Positions 17,155 to 26,248 of a stretch of 60,944 nt of DNA are shown here, piece after piece. Where the stretch lies: the NCBI GenBank assembly GCA_018267385.1, contig JAFDYN010000004.1, positions 1 to 60,944 on the forward strand, written 5' to 3'. The notes beneath the pieces are model-generated. The model was not told the DNA's origin and ran no database searches. It worked only from the letters and a program-made list of their open reading frames with translations. Origin of the DNA: Bacteroidota bacterium (GTDB lineage Bacteria > Bacteroidota > Bacteroidia > Chitinophagales > LD1). Positions within the stretch are counted from its first letter, which is position 1; each line of letters starts with the position of its first letter. The translations under genes were made by a program, and so were the position numbers.

Positions 17155-18222
17155 CTATACCGCAGGCTCCTGCTGGCTCAGGCAGTGCCAGCTACCGAGG
17201 CCCCAGATCACATCCGTACTATCTATACCGATCACCTTCCTATCGGGGAAACACTTCGTGAGTATATCGAGCGCTATCTGGTCCTTTTCACAGCGGAAGG
17301 TCGGAACGGCTACGCAGGCGTTGGCAATGTAGAAATTGGCGTATGAGGCGGGCAGGCGCTGATCATCGTAGATCACCGGGTCGGGCATGGGCAGCTCTAT
17401 GATGTTGAGTGGCTTGCCATTCAGCAGGCGCATCTTCTTTAGCTCAGCCAGGTTTTCTTGCAGCAGGTGGTAGTTTTCATCTGCTTCATTTTCCTCTACT
17501 ACTGTCACTACGGTGTCTTCATTCACAAAGCGGGTGATATCATCTATGTGGCCATCTGTGTCATCGCCTACGATGCCATCGCCCAGCCAGAGGATCTGCT
17601 CTGCACCGTAGTAACTCTTCAGGTATTCTTCTATCTGCTCTTTCGTAAGGTGTGGGTTGCGATTCTTATTGAGCAGGCAGGCTGTGGTGGTGAGGATAGT
17701 GCCGGCACCATTGAAGTCTACCGAGCCGCCCTCCATCACGATACCGGGATGGAAGACAGGAATATCATACTTCTCTCCTATCAGCGTAGGGATCACATCA
17801 TCCAGATCGTAGGGAGGATATTTATCGCCCCAGGCATTGTAGCCCCAGTCCACTATTACTTTGTCGGTCCCCACTCCTCCAATGGGAGCTTCACTCTTAT
17901 CCTTGCGGATAAGAAAAGCAGGGCCATGATCACGGCACCAGGCATCATTGGTAGACTGGTGGTAAAATTTGATCTTGCTCAGGTCTACACCTTCTTTCAC
18001 GAGCTGCTCCTTGGCAAAAGCCTCCATCTCGGCACCGGCTACATTGATGCAGACCAGCTCACCTTCACTCACAGCTTTGATGAACTTTCCATACGGGCCA
18101 TATACTGTATGTATCTTGCCGGGCCAGCTCGCCTCCTTGTGCGGCCAGCTGAGCCAGGTAGCAGTATGTTTGTGCCATTCGGCAGGAAAATGATATCCGA
18201 GTTCTTTAGGAGTCTTGCTCAT
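17155..18222 (-). CDS. aguA: agmatine deiminase
   Basis: 355 residues from the ATG giving MSKTPKELGY; an upstream GTG would add eight residues. It belongs to the porphyromonas-type peptidyl-arginine deiminase/agmatine deiminase family and converts agmatine to N-carbamoylputrescine and ammonia. Visible active-site parts are WCRDHGPAF, GGSVDFNGAGT, GDDTDGHIDDITRF and the C-terminal nucleophile C347 in GSWHCLSQQEP. There is no signal peptide, unlike the Porphyromonas arginine deiminase, so it is cytosolic. Its partner, N-carbamoylputrescine amidase, lies directly upstream, making a two-gene putrescine operon. Confidence 0.94.
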   Translation of the reverse strand: MSKTPKELGYHFPAEWHKHTATWLSWPHKEASWPGKIHTVYGPYGKFIKAVSEGELVCINVAGAEMEAFAKEQLVKEGVDLSKIKFYHQSTNDAWCRDHGPAFLIRKDKSEAPIGGVGTDKVIVDWGYNAWGDKYPPYDLDDVIPTLIGEKYDIPVFHPGIVMEGGSVDFNGAGTILTTTACLLNKNRNPHLTKEQIEEYLKSYYGAEQILWLGDGIVGDDTDGHIDDITRFVNEDTVVTVVEENEADENYHLLQENLAELKKMRLLNGKPLNIIELPMPDPVIYDDQRLPASYANFYIANACVAVPTFRCEKDQIALDILTKCFPDRKVIGIDSTDVIWGLGSWHCLSQQEPAV

Positions 18223-18265
18223 ACTGTATTTGAGTCTCTCCGACACAGCCGAAGATTAGAAGGTC

Positions 18266-19135
18266 TTAGTCGTTATCAATAAAACGCCTGGTGATAGGCT
18301 CGTAGCTATCTATGCGGCGGTCGCGCAGGAAGGGCCAGTGCGTACGATAATATTCTGAGTTGGCCAGGTCTACCTCTGTCACTACGGTTTCCTCCTCATC
18401 GTGAGAGGCCTTGTAGATCAGCGTACCAAATGGATTGGCGATGAAGCTGCCGCCCCAGAATTTCATATCGCCCTCATCTCCCACGCGGTTTACGCTCACC
18501 ACCGGCACACCATTGGCTACCGCATGTGAGCGCTGTATGGTCTGCCATGCATTGTACTGCTCGGCATTGGTCTCAGCATTCTGCCTGTGTGCCCAGCCGA
18601 TAGCTGTAGGGTAAAACATGAGCTCCGCACCCATTAGCGCCGTGATGCGGCTGGCCTCCGGGTACCACTGGTCCCAGCAGATCAGCACACCTATCGTAGC
18701 ATATTTTGTCTTGAAAACCTTGTAGCCCATATCGCCGGGTGTGAAGTAGAACTTCTCATAGTAGCCAGGATCATCGGGTATGTGCATCTTGCGGTATTTG
18801 CCCAGGTAGGTACCATCGGCATCCAGCACAGCTGTCGTATTGTGGTACAGACCCTGCGCGCGGCGCTCAAAGAGGGAGGCGATGATGACCACGTTCAGCT
18901 CCTTTGCCACGGCAGATAGTGCATCTGTAGATGGGCCGGGTATAGCCTCTGCGAGGGCAAAATTGTCATGGTCCTCTACATCACAAAAGTACAGTGAGGT
19001 GAAAAGCTCCTGCAGGCAAACAATATGCGCGCCTTTGGCGGCGGCTATGCGCACCTGCTCTATAGCTTTACGGAGGTTGGTCTCTTTGTCTCCTACGCAG
19101 CTCATCTGCACCGTCCCTATTTTTACTTTAGCCAT
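18266..19135 (-). CDS. aguB: N-carbamoylputrescine amidase
   Basis: 289-residue nitrilase-superfamily amidohydrolase that turns N-carbamoylputrescine into putrescine, CO2 and ammonia. The catalytic triad is readable: E43 in CLQELFTSLYF, K116 in KYRKMHIPDD and C153 in LICWDQWYPE. The sequence EASRITALMGAELMFYPTAIGW after it is the specific AguB-type stretch. Length is typical. It is the first gene of the pair with agmatine deiminase (gap 43 bases to that ATG), so both steps from agmatine to putrescine are co-expressed. The arginine decarboxylase that supplies agmatine is not in the window. Confidence 0.95.
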   Translation of the reverse strand: MAKVKIGTVQMSCVGDKETNLRKAIEQVRIAAAKGAHIVCLQELFTSLYFCDVEDHDNFALAEAIPGPSTDALSAVAKELNVVIIASLFERRAQGLYHNTTAVLDADGTYLGKYRKMHIPDDPGYYEKFYFTPGDMGYKVFKTKYATIGVLICWDQWYPEASRITALMGAELMFYPTAIGWAHRQNAETNAEQYNAWQTIQRSHAVANGVPVVSVNRVGDEGDMKFWGGSFIANPFGTLIYKASHDEEETVVTEVDLANSEYYRTHWPFLRDRRIDSYEPITRRFIDND

Positions 19136-19218
19136 TGCGTCTTTTTTGAGGCTGCAAATATAAGGTTTTCGTGTGTCTTAAATTGTATCCTCGAGCAAAT
19201 AGGCACAGCTGTTTTGCG

Positions 19219-19644
19219 CTACTTGTAGATGCCGATGCCGCCAGAGGCCACGATCATGGACTCTGTAGAGTCGTGTACTACGAAAGTGCCATTGAGATTC
19301 ATAGCGCTATCATACGGCAGCGGAAGGTATACAGTGGTATGCACCGAGTCGTGCTGGGGGTATACATGGCCCCAGTCATAGATGATCACATGGTAGGAGG
19401 TCGGTCCGCCTTCATGTATATGAACGATATAGCCCCCCAGTATCGCATTGTGCAGCGACACATCTATGGCAGTCTTCACTGAGTCCTTATTGATCTCACG
19501 AAAGGTGACAGAGCCGGTAAGGCCGGAGTTATTTTGTGTAGTGAGTGGGTACTGCTGGGTGCGGAGTGCAGGCGTGCTGTCCTTTTTGCAGGCATATAAA
19601 CCAAAGCATATAAGAAGTGCGATAACGTAGGTAGTGTATTTCAT
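19219..19644 (-). CDS. lipoprotein with SOD-like/CHRD-like fold
   Basis: 141 residues. The lipobox is LLICFGLYAC, with the lipidated Cys at about 19 followed by KKDS. The rest is a single beta-rich domain with NNSGLTGSVTFREI, YIVHIHEGGP and NGTFVVHDSTESMIVASGGIG. Its order and spacing resemble Cu/Zn superoxide dismutase-like and CHRD domains (GxVxFxE...GxHxHExG...VHxxxDS). Only some of the dismutase metal ligands seem present (HIH, one VH), so enzymatic activity is doubtful. It is a single gene. The call rests on pattern likeness only. Confidence 0.6.
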   Translation of the reverse strand: MKYTTYVIALLICFGLYACKKDSTPALRTQQYPLTTQNNSGLTGSVTFREINKDSVKTAIDVSLHNAILGGYIVHIHEGGPTSYHVIIYDWGHVYPQHDSVHTTVYLPLPYDSAMNLNGTFVVHDSTESMIVASGGIGIYK

Positions 19645-19704
19645 TCAGCGATTTTGTCCGTCAGAACGCGGGATGGGTTCAGTTATTGTGGGCTGTGATG
19701 CGGA

Positions 19705-20082
19705 TCATTTCATTTTGTCCATCCATGGCACACGATCAAAGTACACCTCATTGCGGCTGATCAGATCTCCGCTCATCTCCACGATATCCAGGCCGTTAAG
19801 AATGAGTGACTTTTCACGCACCGGTATAGTAGCGCGCCACTTCAGCGTAAAACCTTTATCGGTATTCATGATCTCTACTGCCTCCCAGCGCCAGTCAGGA
19901 TTGCGGCTCAGAAGCTTAGTGAAGTACGGCAATAGCTGTGCAGCTCCTCTCAGCCCATCAGGATAGGCAGGGTCTGAATAGTAGGCATCTGCAGCGTAGT
20001 AGCGCAACAGGCCATCAGGCTCATTGCCGGTCCAGGCGGCGAGCCAGGCATCGCAGAATGGCCTCCAGTCTTTCGTGGTCAT
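19705..20082 (-). CDS. SnoaL-like nuclear transport factor 2 fold protein
   Basis: 125 residues with the NTF2/SnoaL pattern: a first helix WLAAWTGNEPDGLLRYYAADAYYSDPAY, then GLRGAAQLLPYFTKLLSRNPDWRWE, then beta-strands ending in GLDIVEMSGDLISRNEVYFDRVPW. Such proteins are small ligand-binding or isomerase-type domains; the substrate is unknown. The start codon overlaps the stop of the upstream small membrane protein by four bases (ATGA), so the two genes are translationally coupled. Confidence 0.8.
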   Translation of the reverse strand: MTTKDWRPFCDAWLAAWTGNEPDGLLRYYAADAYYSDPAYPDGLRGAAQLLPYFTKLLSRNPDWRWEAVEIMNTDKGFTLKWRATIPVREKSLILNGLDIVEMSGDLISRNEVYFDRVPWMDKMK

Positions 20083-20441
20083 TGTATGGCCTTGCTGGTA
20101 TTGCCCAGAGAAACGAGGACTACGCCTGCTATGATAAAGGCCATACCAAGGCCGGCCTTGATGGTAAACTGCTCACCAAAGAACAGCGATGAAATGAGCA
20201 AGCCTACCACCGTGAGCGAAAAGAAGATAGCGCTGAATGCCTGCAGGCTCATATCCTTGAGTGCTACGGTAGAGAAGTAGGAGTTGATCAATCCAAATAC
20301 CAATGCACCGGCAAAATAAGCCCAGAATTTGAAGGGCGTGTCTTTATTCAATGCGGATAGATTGAAGCCTACATTGGTCAATACATTAAAAAATACGGAG
20401 GTAAGCAGTGCGAAGTAAGGGCCTAGTGTGGAGTTTTCCAT
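20079..20441 (-). CDS. small four-helix transporter of the DMT/EamA type
   Basis: 120 residues with four hydrophobic segments (about 8-28, 38-57, 66-88, 94-113). The last two carry the EamA-like pattern AIFFSLTVVGLLISSLFFGEQFTIKAGLGMAFIIAGVVLVS, in which a conserved GE starts the loop before the last helix. It is half the size of a normal EamA protein, the size of SMR-type or half-EamA exporters, which work as dimers. Substrate unknown. Coupled by a 4-base overlap to the SnoaL-like gene downstream. Confidence 0.78.
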   Translation of the reverse strand: MENSTLGPYFALLTSVFFNVLTNVGFNLSALNKDTPFKFWAYFAGALVFGLINSYFSTVALKDMSLQAFSAIFFSLTVVGLLISSLFFGEQFTIKAGLGMAFIIAGVVLVSLGNTSKAIQ

Positions 20442-20575
20442 GATGCGGGAGTTTAGATTTTCAAGATAGATATTTCATTTCAATATGATGGATGCATCTG
20501 TGGAAGAATGTCTCCACATCAGATAGATTATTGCTGTTAAAACCTACAGGCATGGTTTTGGGAAGGAGACAGAAA

Positions 20576-21502
20576 ATGCAAGTCATGAAAAGAATACTCA
20601 TCCTAGCTGTAACCTTGATCACGTACCTCAGCTCATCTGCTAAAGAAAAGCCGATGGTAAAAGAAGTATCCGGCGGGCTGCAAAGCCCTGAAAGTATAGC
20701 CGCCTGTGGCAAATACCTCTTTGTAAGCAATATGGGGTCTAAGGCGGATCCATTTGCCAAGGATGGCGATGGGTATATCTCCCAGCTCTGGCGCAAGGAC
20801 GGTAAAATGGTAGAGGAGAAGTTTATCTCAGGCCTCAACTCTCCTAAAGGTGTCAAGATCATACACGGCAAGCTCTTGGTAGCCGATGTAGACAGGATAG
20901 TGGCTTACAACCTCAAGACAAGAAAGAAAATATGGGAGGCAGACCTGAGCAAAGAGGGCGTGACCTATGCTAATGACATCAGCATACGCGGCTGTGGCAG
21001 CATATTCGTATCTGCTACTGACAAAAATGCCATCTATAAAGTCTGCCGGAAGGGAACTGTAAAACAACTCATAGTAAAAGGTGACCTGCAAGGCGCCAAT
21101 GGTATCTATAAAGGTGCCTGCGGTCTCTATGTGGCCAACTATGGCCATGGCGATAAACCTGATGGCAGCTTTGGGAGGATAGCCTTGTGCAGCAAGAAAT
21201 ATAAAATGTATGGATCAGGAGGCGTGTATGATGGTATACAGAAAGTGTGCGGACGCATAGTAGTATCAGACTGGGTAGACCGCAGGGAAGGCGCTACGGG
21301 CGTGAAGGGTCGTCTGCTGGTACACCGTCCGTGCAAGAGAATAACCTATGAAGTGGAAACAGGCAAAAGCCTGGGCGGCCCATCTGATATCTATCGTGAC
21401 TGCCATACAAAAACTCTTTGGGTGCCCTGTATGACAGACAATAAACTGGTGGCGGTCCCATTTGCCACGATCAAGAAAGTGGGAAGACAGCAGGTGAAGT
21501 GA
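20576..21502 (+). CDS. secreted SMP-30/NHL-like beta-propeller protein
   Basis: About 308 residues. I use the ATG at 20576 (MQVMKRILILAV), which has an unusually clear AAGGAG seven bases upstream; an ATG three codons later is possible. A signal peptide ends at about SSSA. The rest is a six-bladed-propeller pattern (LQSPESIAACGKYLFVSNMGS, LNSPKGVKIIHGKLLVADVDRIV, then GPSDIYRDCHTKTLWVPCMTDNKL), as in gluconolactonase/SMP-30-type ATP/GTP-binding-site-free proteins. It carries about a dozen cysteines (for instance in RGCGSIF, GACGLYV and KVCGRIV), often at the same place in a blade. Function unknown. Confidence 0.75.
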   Translation: MQVMKRILILAVTLITYLSSSAKEKPMVKEVSGGLQSPESIAACGKYLFVSNMGSKADPFAKDGDGYISQLWRKDGKMVEEKFISGLNSPKGVKIIHGKLLVADVDRIVAYNLKTRKKIWEADLSKEGVTYANDISIRGCGSIFVSATDKNAIYKVCRKGTVKQLIVKGDLQGANGIYKGACGLYVANYGHGDKPDGSFGRIALCSKKYKMYGSGGVYDGIQKVCGRIVVSDWVDRREGATGVKGRLLVHRPCKRITYEVETGKSLGGPSDIYRDCHTKTLWVPCMTDNKLVAVPFATIKKVGRQQVK

Positions 21503-21937
21503 TCAAACCCGCATGGTATCAGGCAGCCAGGAGCGGATGCTCCTTTTGACCTGGTCAGGTGTCAGGCGCTCATCAATAGCCCGCTGCATCAGTGGTACCA
21601 ACTCCTCATCAGAAGCAAACCGCAAAGCAGCTATCACTTTAAAGGGTAGCTGCTTTTCTATGTCTTCAAATCTTCTGCAGGTGAGAATGTAATACCTAAG
21701 ACGCATCTCCTGCCTCACAAGGCGGTTTTGCAGTCCGAGCGCATAGTGCTGGCGCGTCATAAATGCGAGCCATACGATCAGGAATACAGCTATGGTCATC
21801 ATGATCCAGATAGCCCGCTGCTCCGGATAGTGCCAGATACCCAGCCCGCACAGGACGAAAGCAGCTAGTATAGAGCCATAAAAGAAGAAGTGATGCGGCC
21901 AGTAGTAGAAGATATGATTGTCATAGTTCTGCTCATT
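21503..21937 (-). CDS. DUF6526 family membrane protein
   Basis: 144 residues from the ATG giving MNEQNYDNHIFYYWPHHFFF; the extension to 21967 runs into the intergenic region. Two membrane helices are at about 18-38 and 45-64. The cytosolic C-terminal part is helical and charged, with RLRYYILTCRRFEDIEKQL and a final LTPDQVKRSIRSWLPD. The N-terminal NYxNHxxYYxxHHFxFY motif is that of DUF6526, a Bacteroidota family of unknown function. It is convergent with the propeller gene, whose stop abuts its stop. Confidence 0.8.
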   Translation of the reverse strand, partial: NEQNYDNHIFYYWPHHFFFYGSILAAFVLCGLGIWHYPEQRAIWIMMTIAVFLIVWLAFMTRQHYALGLQNRLVRQEMRLRYYILTCRRFEDIEKQLPFKVIAALRFASDEELVPLMQRAIDERLTPDQVKRSIRSWLPDTMRV

Positions 21938-22029
21938 CATATAGCGATTTTGGTATCCCGGCTGCAATAGGTATGCCGCAAGTACATTGCTATATAAAAA
22001 AGTATCTTGCGGTACTAAACCCGATCCCG

Positions 22030-22764
22030 ATGAAGCTCATCCCCCTCGTAGCCCTCATGGCTCTAATGGCCAGTATTCAGGCGCAGAATACCTTCCCGTA
22101 TGATACGGTAGCCCACCAGGTCATCTACCGCCAGGCTATCAAGCTGGCAGCCGGCGCAAAAACAGAGAGTGTCTATGCAGCTGCCACAGACTGGTTTGCC
22201 GACTCGGCCAGATTTACCCACTACAATGCCATAGCGCCGCTCGACACGATGCAGGTGAAGAAACCCAATAAGCGCAAGCGCGCCACCGAGGAGCAGTACG
22301 CCAATACGCGTCCGCTACAGATGCAGGACCCGGCAGCAGACAAGATGCAGGGCTTGGGTATCATACGCTACTACAGCAGTGGCGGGTCTATCAAGATGCT
22401 ATACCTGAAATATGACATAAGCGTAGAAGTGACTAAAGCCACAGCAGTGCTCACAGTATCTAATATCCGCTACTATCACTTTGATGCGACCAGCTACAAG
22501 CCGGCGCCTATCTATAACTTCAGTGGTGGCAAACCATGTGAGGAGGTGGGGACACTGGAGTCATTGATCTCTTGTCAGAACTTCCATGATGAGTTTAAGA
22601 AGCTGGCCATGTACTGCAATAAAGAGATCTATGGCCATATGGCAGACCTGCGCACCACACTGATCAAAAAGAAACTGGTGAGTGATGGCCGCCCTCCTGC
22701 AGTGACGACAAACAAAGACGCACCAAAGGTCAAGGCTACTGCAAAGGCTCCGTTGAGAAAGTAG
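22030..22764 (+). CDS. DUF4468-like secreted protein
   Basis: About 244 residues from the ATG giving MKLIPLVALMALMASIQAQ, a signal peptide cleaved after AQA/AQ. The first part (VAHQVIYRQAIKLAAGAKTESVYAAATDWFADS) and the following IIRYYSSGGSIKMLYLKYDISVEVTKATAVLTVSNIRY are arranged as in DUF4468, a TBP-like-fold domain of secreted Bacteroidota proteins. A basic, lysine-rich tail of about 35 residues (KATAKAPLRK) follows. Stand-alone gene of unknown role. The true domain call needs a profile search. Confidence 0.6.
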   Translation: MKLIPLVALMALMASIQAQNTFPYDTVAHQVIYRQAIKLAAGAKTESVYAAATDWFADSARFTHYNAIAPLDTMQVKKPNKRKRATEEQYANTRPLQMQDPAADKMQGLGIIRYYSSGGSIKMLYLKYDISVEVTKATAVLTVSNIRYYHFDATSYKPAPIYNFSGGKPCEEVGTLESLISCQNFHDEFKKLAMYCNKEIYGHMADLRTTLIKKKLVSDGRPPAVTTNKDAPKVKATAKAPLRK

Positions 22765-22930
22765 ATCAGCACTGCTATATTCTGTACTGGTCGCTACTCT
22801 ATGTCAGATTTGACAATAGTAAAACAATGATCGTTTTTGTACGGATTGTCCGCTATTATCTTATTTTTGGCGCCCTTAATTAGTACTTATAAAAACTGAG
22901 ATCTCTCCGGGGAACTCTTGTCTCTTATCT

Positions 22931-24178
22931 ATGGAAAACAATTCTCTCGGCGAAAGCCGGTTCGCTCCAAAATTTAAAGTAGGGGCCTTGCAGAAAGTCG
23001 CTTATTGTCTGATACTGGCCTGCATAATACTCTGCCCTACCGGTAGCCGTGCACAAACCATCTTTGGGTGGCAAGGTGCCATCATGCCAAAGAGTATAAA
23101 TATTTATAATGCTTCCGGTCAGTTAGTAAATCATAGCGCTCTTAGCAGCCAGGTGACCTACTTTATCAGGCAGTCTCCTCCGATCTTTTTGAGTCCGTGC
23201 GGCTTGCCGGATTCGATGCAAGAAATATTTATAAGCCGCCTCCTTGAGTCTTCATCTTGTCCTGCCTGGATCGCAGATACAGTGAGGCTGGCAGCCACAT
23301 TGAGGTCGCAAACATTCTTTAAAGAAGGTATGCTCAAAGGATCCCTGCGGGCGATAGGAACTGTGAGAGGGTCTGTAGCCAAGAGCCTGGCCCCGCACCT
23401 GGCATCATGCCACTCCACGGTCGACTCCGTAGCTATAGTCGTGAATTTTATCCATAACTTTTACCCTTACGAGGAGCCCAATAGAGAAGCTCCGGAGGAT
23501 ATAGATTCTGCATTCTACCTGCTGCGCACAGGGCACCTATGGGGTATCTGTGGAAATACAGCGCACTACTTTGCCTTGATCCAGCAGCGGCTATTCCCCT
23601 GGTGGGGATATTCTATTGAGCTCACCTCGAATACTGACACACTGGGGGGCAGCTGCTCAGTCTCACATACTTTTGTAGGATTATCAGACCATACCGGTCA
23701 TATCTTCATGGTCATCGATCCGACAGTAAATGGAGTATGGACCGGCGACCATCACCATCCACTCAGCCTGGATAGTATGAGGGCTGGTATATGGAGAGGT
23801 GAGCCTCCGGCAAAGACATCATCCACAGTATTTGGGCCCTATCACCCTGAGCCCCTGACCGGCATATCGGAAAGCGATACGAACCGCTGTGAATGGGGTA
23901 TTATGTTCAATTCACGAGACTCTACCGATTTTATTGCATATCAGTCTTCAGACACCCGCGATACGGCTATTGCATGGGGACCCTTGCGTGAATTTGATGA
24001 CCGGGATCCCATATATGGCAGACCCGACCAGGACTATTATTGGGAGGAGGCCAGTATCCCCCGGGCATCCTGGGGATGGTGGTGTGTAGGGCTATTTATC
24101 TGGCAGTCCTCCTCCATCAGTGCCCCACCGGTCGTAAAAGATGCCATTACGACGAGATATGGTTTCCCGGTGTTTTAG
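22931..24178 (+). CDS. secreted transglutaminase-like protein
   Basis: 415 residues. An uncommon, long N-terminal leader (about 20 residues) precedes a hydrophobic segment (YCLILACIILCPTGSRAQ, cleavage near 42). A papain/transglutaminase-like catalytic triad can be read: C207 in GHLWGICGNTAHYFALIQQ, H246 in SVSHTFVG and D263 in FMVIDPTVNG. The region DSVAIVVNFIHNFYPY before it is the typical helix. Such domains act as peptidases or transamidases. There is no T9SS sorting domain, so the protein would be periplasmic or freely secreted. It is not in an operon. Confidence 0.7.
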   Translation: MENNSLGESRFAPKFKVGALQKVAYCLILACIILCPTGSRAQTIFGWQGAIMPKSINIYNASGQLVNHSALSSQVTYFIRQSPPIFLSPCGLPDSMQEIFISRLLESSSCPAWIADTVRLAATLRSQTFFKEGMLKGSLRAIGTVRGSVAKSLAPHLASCHSTVDSVAIVVNFIHNFYPYEEPNREAPEDIDSAFYLLRTGHLWGICGNTAHYFALIQQRLFPWWGYSIELTSNTDTLGGSCSVSHTFVGLSDHTGHIFMVIDPTVNGVWTGDHHHPLSLDSMRAGIWRGEPPAKTSSTVFGPYHPEPLTGISESDTNRCEWGIMFNSRDSTDFIAYQSSDTRDTAIAWGPLREFDDRDPIYGRPDQDYYWEEASIPRASWGWWCVGLFIWQSSSISAPPVVKDAITTRYGFPVF

Positions 24179-24234
24179 ACTAGTGACGGGCGCTGCATAC
24201 ACAGCCATAGATGCGCCGATCTATCTGAAACGTA

Positions 24235-26139
24235 TCATCTCTTCACTATTTTTTGTACTGTGGTCTTGCTACCACTCCTGATACTCACCATGTATACTCC
24301 GTCTGTCAGAGCAGACATATCTACTGACCGCATATCGGTACCACGCTGCGACTGTACCAGCCGCCCTGTCAGATCGTATACGCTGATCTCATCTACAGGC
24401 CTGGTGCCTGATATCAGCAGGTCAGAGGTGACAGGATTGGGGTAAAGCCTGAGGGCGTCTTCCAGCACGCCGGCTATGCCGGTATAATTTGCCCGGCGAA
24501 AACCTTGATCAAAAAAACTCTGTGCAGAATCTGCCTCCACTCCAAATTGTGATCTGGATGGGCAGTTGCTCCCTACGGAATCGGTGAAAGTAACTGCGAT
24601 GGTCATAAACTGCGAAGCGCATGGAAGAAAAGTAAACGAGCCGGTGGTCTGCACCATGCGCCTGTCATTGGCGGCAATACCTGTGCCGGTAGCAGGATCA
24701 TGGCACATAGACCACTGTGTAGCATCGGCAGGGTCTCCGGGAAATTCATAACGGACATAGGCAGGAGTATCTATATAGAATGTGCTGCCACTGCCACCAG
24801 ATACCCACACAGTATCCGGAGGAAAGTAACCGGTCTGGAACTCACGTAAAAGGTTTGCATTAGTAGACACAGAGCTATTATTCGTAAAGCTATAAAAGGA
24901 TGTCATCCCCAGCTGTCTATGCATGCGTATAGCAGGATTGTCGGGGTCGGCATACGTAGTAGTATCACTTGGGGTCTCTGCCATCACTATACCCAATACA
25001 GGCAATACACAGCCATAGCCTATCGTACCACTAGAGCAGGCCGTGCTACCCGTGACATCGCATACGTATGGAGCATTAGGCATATTGGCCGGTATACCAT
25101 TGTATACAAAGGCCATATTGCGGGTAGTATCGCATCCTATCATATCGTTGTACGGACAGCCCAGATCGGGATCTGTGTACTGAGATATATAGGTGCTATT
25201 CAATACTGCAGCAGATTTATTGATAAAATGATAGCGATAAAAAGTCATCTCATTCAGATTGTCATTGGTCTGAAAAGCGAAGGCCAGAGCATTGACCTGC
25301 ACGCCGATGGCCTGGCCATTATTGCTACCATTATGCGCATTGCCTTTATCGTTAAACACCCAATAGATCATCTGGTCCGCATAGGCGTCATGCTGCGCCA
25401 GGCTTGCAGCATCAGGAGAGCCGCAGGTACCATTGAACGGGGCACTGCTCACTCCTCCCTGCATGATCGTAGGATAATCTCCATGGGCCGGATCATAGAT
25501 ACCATCGCCATCAACATCATAAAACGGCGCGAGAGGACCGCTCATATCATATCCCAAGGCTGTGAGATAAGGGTTGCCCTTGCCCGGCCAAAACTTTATA
25601 CTGTCACTAAAAGATGAAACAGGCATAGTGATATGACCCGGCGTACCACCTGCGCTGAGCGCAGCCTGATAGGCTGTGATCACTGACCTGATCTGAGCAG
25701 CCCATACCGGAAAATGCCTGTCCCACATAGCGCAGGTAGCCTGAGCGGTATTGCCGGTATTATCCAGCGGGCCGGTGTAAAAGTCTGACCCGGAATTTTG
25801 CCTGTATAGCAGTCCTGCCATTTTCAGGTTATTGCCGGCATCCAAACCGGATATCCAGATAGCACCCGCGTATATAGCATTCACACCGGCCTGTCCGGAA
25901 GGCGCTTTTGGCACTTCGTAGCCTGCAGACGAGGTTGCGACATTTGTCCAGAGATCACCGGCATCGAGCAATGTCGCTCTTACATTATTGACATCCAGCG
26001 TCACCTGTGATGTAGGCAAACTGCAATTATTCGTTTCCGTCTTGTATGATATAGCCGATGTGCGAGTACCGTTTTGTGCCGTAAGGGAGCAGGAGAAGAA
26101 TAGCAGTAGTGATGCGGGGAGTAATAATTTTGTTTTCAT
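24235..26139 (-). CDS. secreted T9SS type A sorting-domain protein
   Basis: 634 residues. The signal peptide is LLLPASLLLFFSCSLTAQ. A large body of no recognised domain contains calcium-site-like loops (DVDGDGIYDPAHGD) and many paired cysteines. The C-terminal sorting domain (about 550-634) reads LRLYPNPVTSDLLISGT, then VYDLTGRLV, DGVYMVSI and TTVQKIVKR, the standard type A signal read by the Por secretion system. A surface or extracellular protein of unknown job, possibly an adhesin or gliding-associated one. It is divergent from the methyltransferase gene. Confidence 0.85.
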   Translation of the reverse strand: MKTKLLLPASLLLFFSCSLTAQNGTRTSAISYKTETNNCSLPTSQVTLDVNNVRATLLDAGDLWTNVATSSAGYEVPKAPSGQAGVNAIYAGAIWISGLDAGNNLKMAGLLYRQNSGSDFYTGPLDNTGNTAQATCAMWDRHFPVWAAQIRSVITAYQAALSAGGTPGHITMPVSSFSDSIKFWPGKGNPYLTALGYDMSGPLAPFYDVDGDGIYDPAHGDYPTIMQGGVSSAPFNGTCGSPDAASLAQHDAYADQMIYWVFNDKGNAHNGSNNGQAIGVQVNALAFAFQTNDNLNEMTFYRYHFINKSAAVLNSTYISQYTDPDLGCPYNDMIGCDTTRNMAFVYNGIPANMPNAPYVCDVTGSTACSSGTIGYGCVLPVLGIVMAETPSDTTTYADPDNPAIRMHRQLGMTSFYSFTNNSSVSTNANLLREFQTGYFPPDTVWVSGGSGSTFYIDTPAYVRYEFPGDPADATQWSMCHDPATGTGIAANDRRMVQTTGSFTFLPCASQFMTIAVTFTDSVGSNCPSRSQFGVEADSAQSFFDQGFRRANYTGIAGVLEDALRLYPNPVTSDLLISGTRPVDEISVYDLTGRLVQSQRGTDMRSVDMSALTDGVYMVSIRSGSKTTVQKIVKR

Positions 26140-26248
26140 ATTGCATACGGTTTGCTACGATAAAGGACGGTAGAATAGCTGGCGATACCTATAAATAATT
26201 GTCATACTTTTATCATGTTATACATTCCTCCTCTCTTTCAGGACCATA

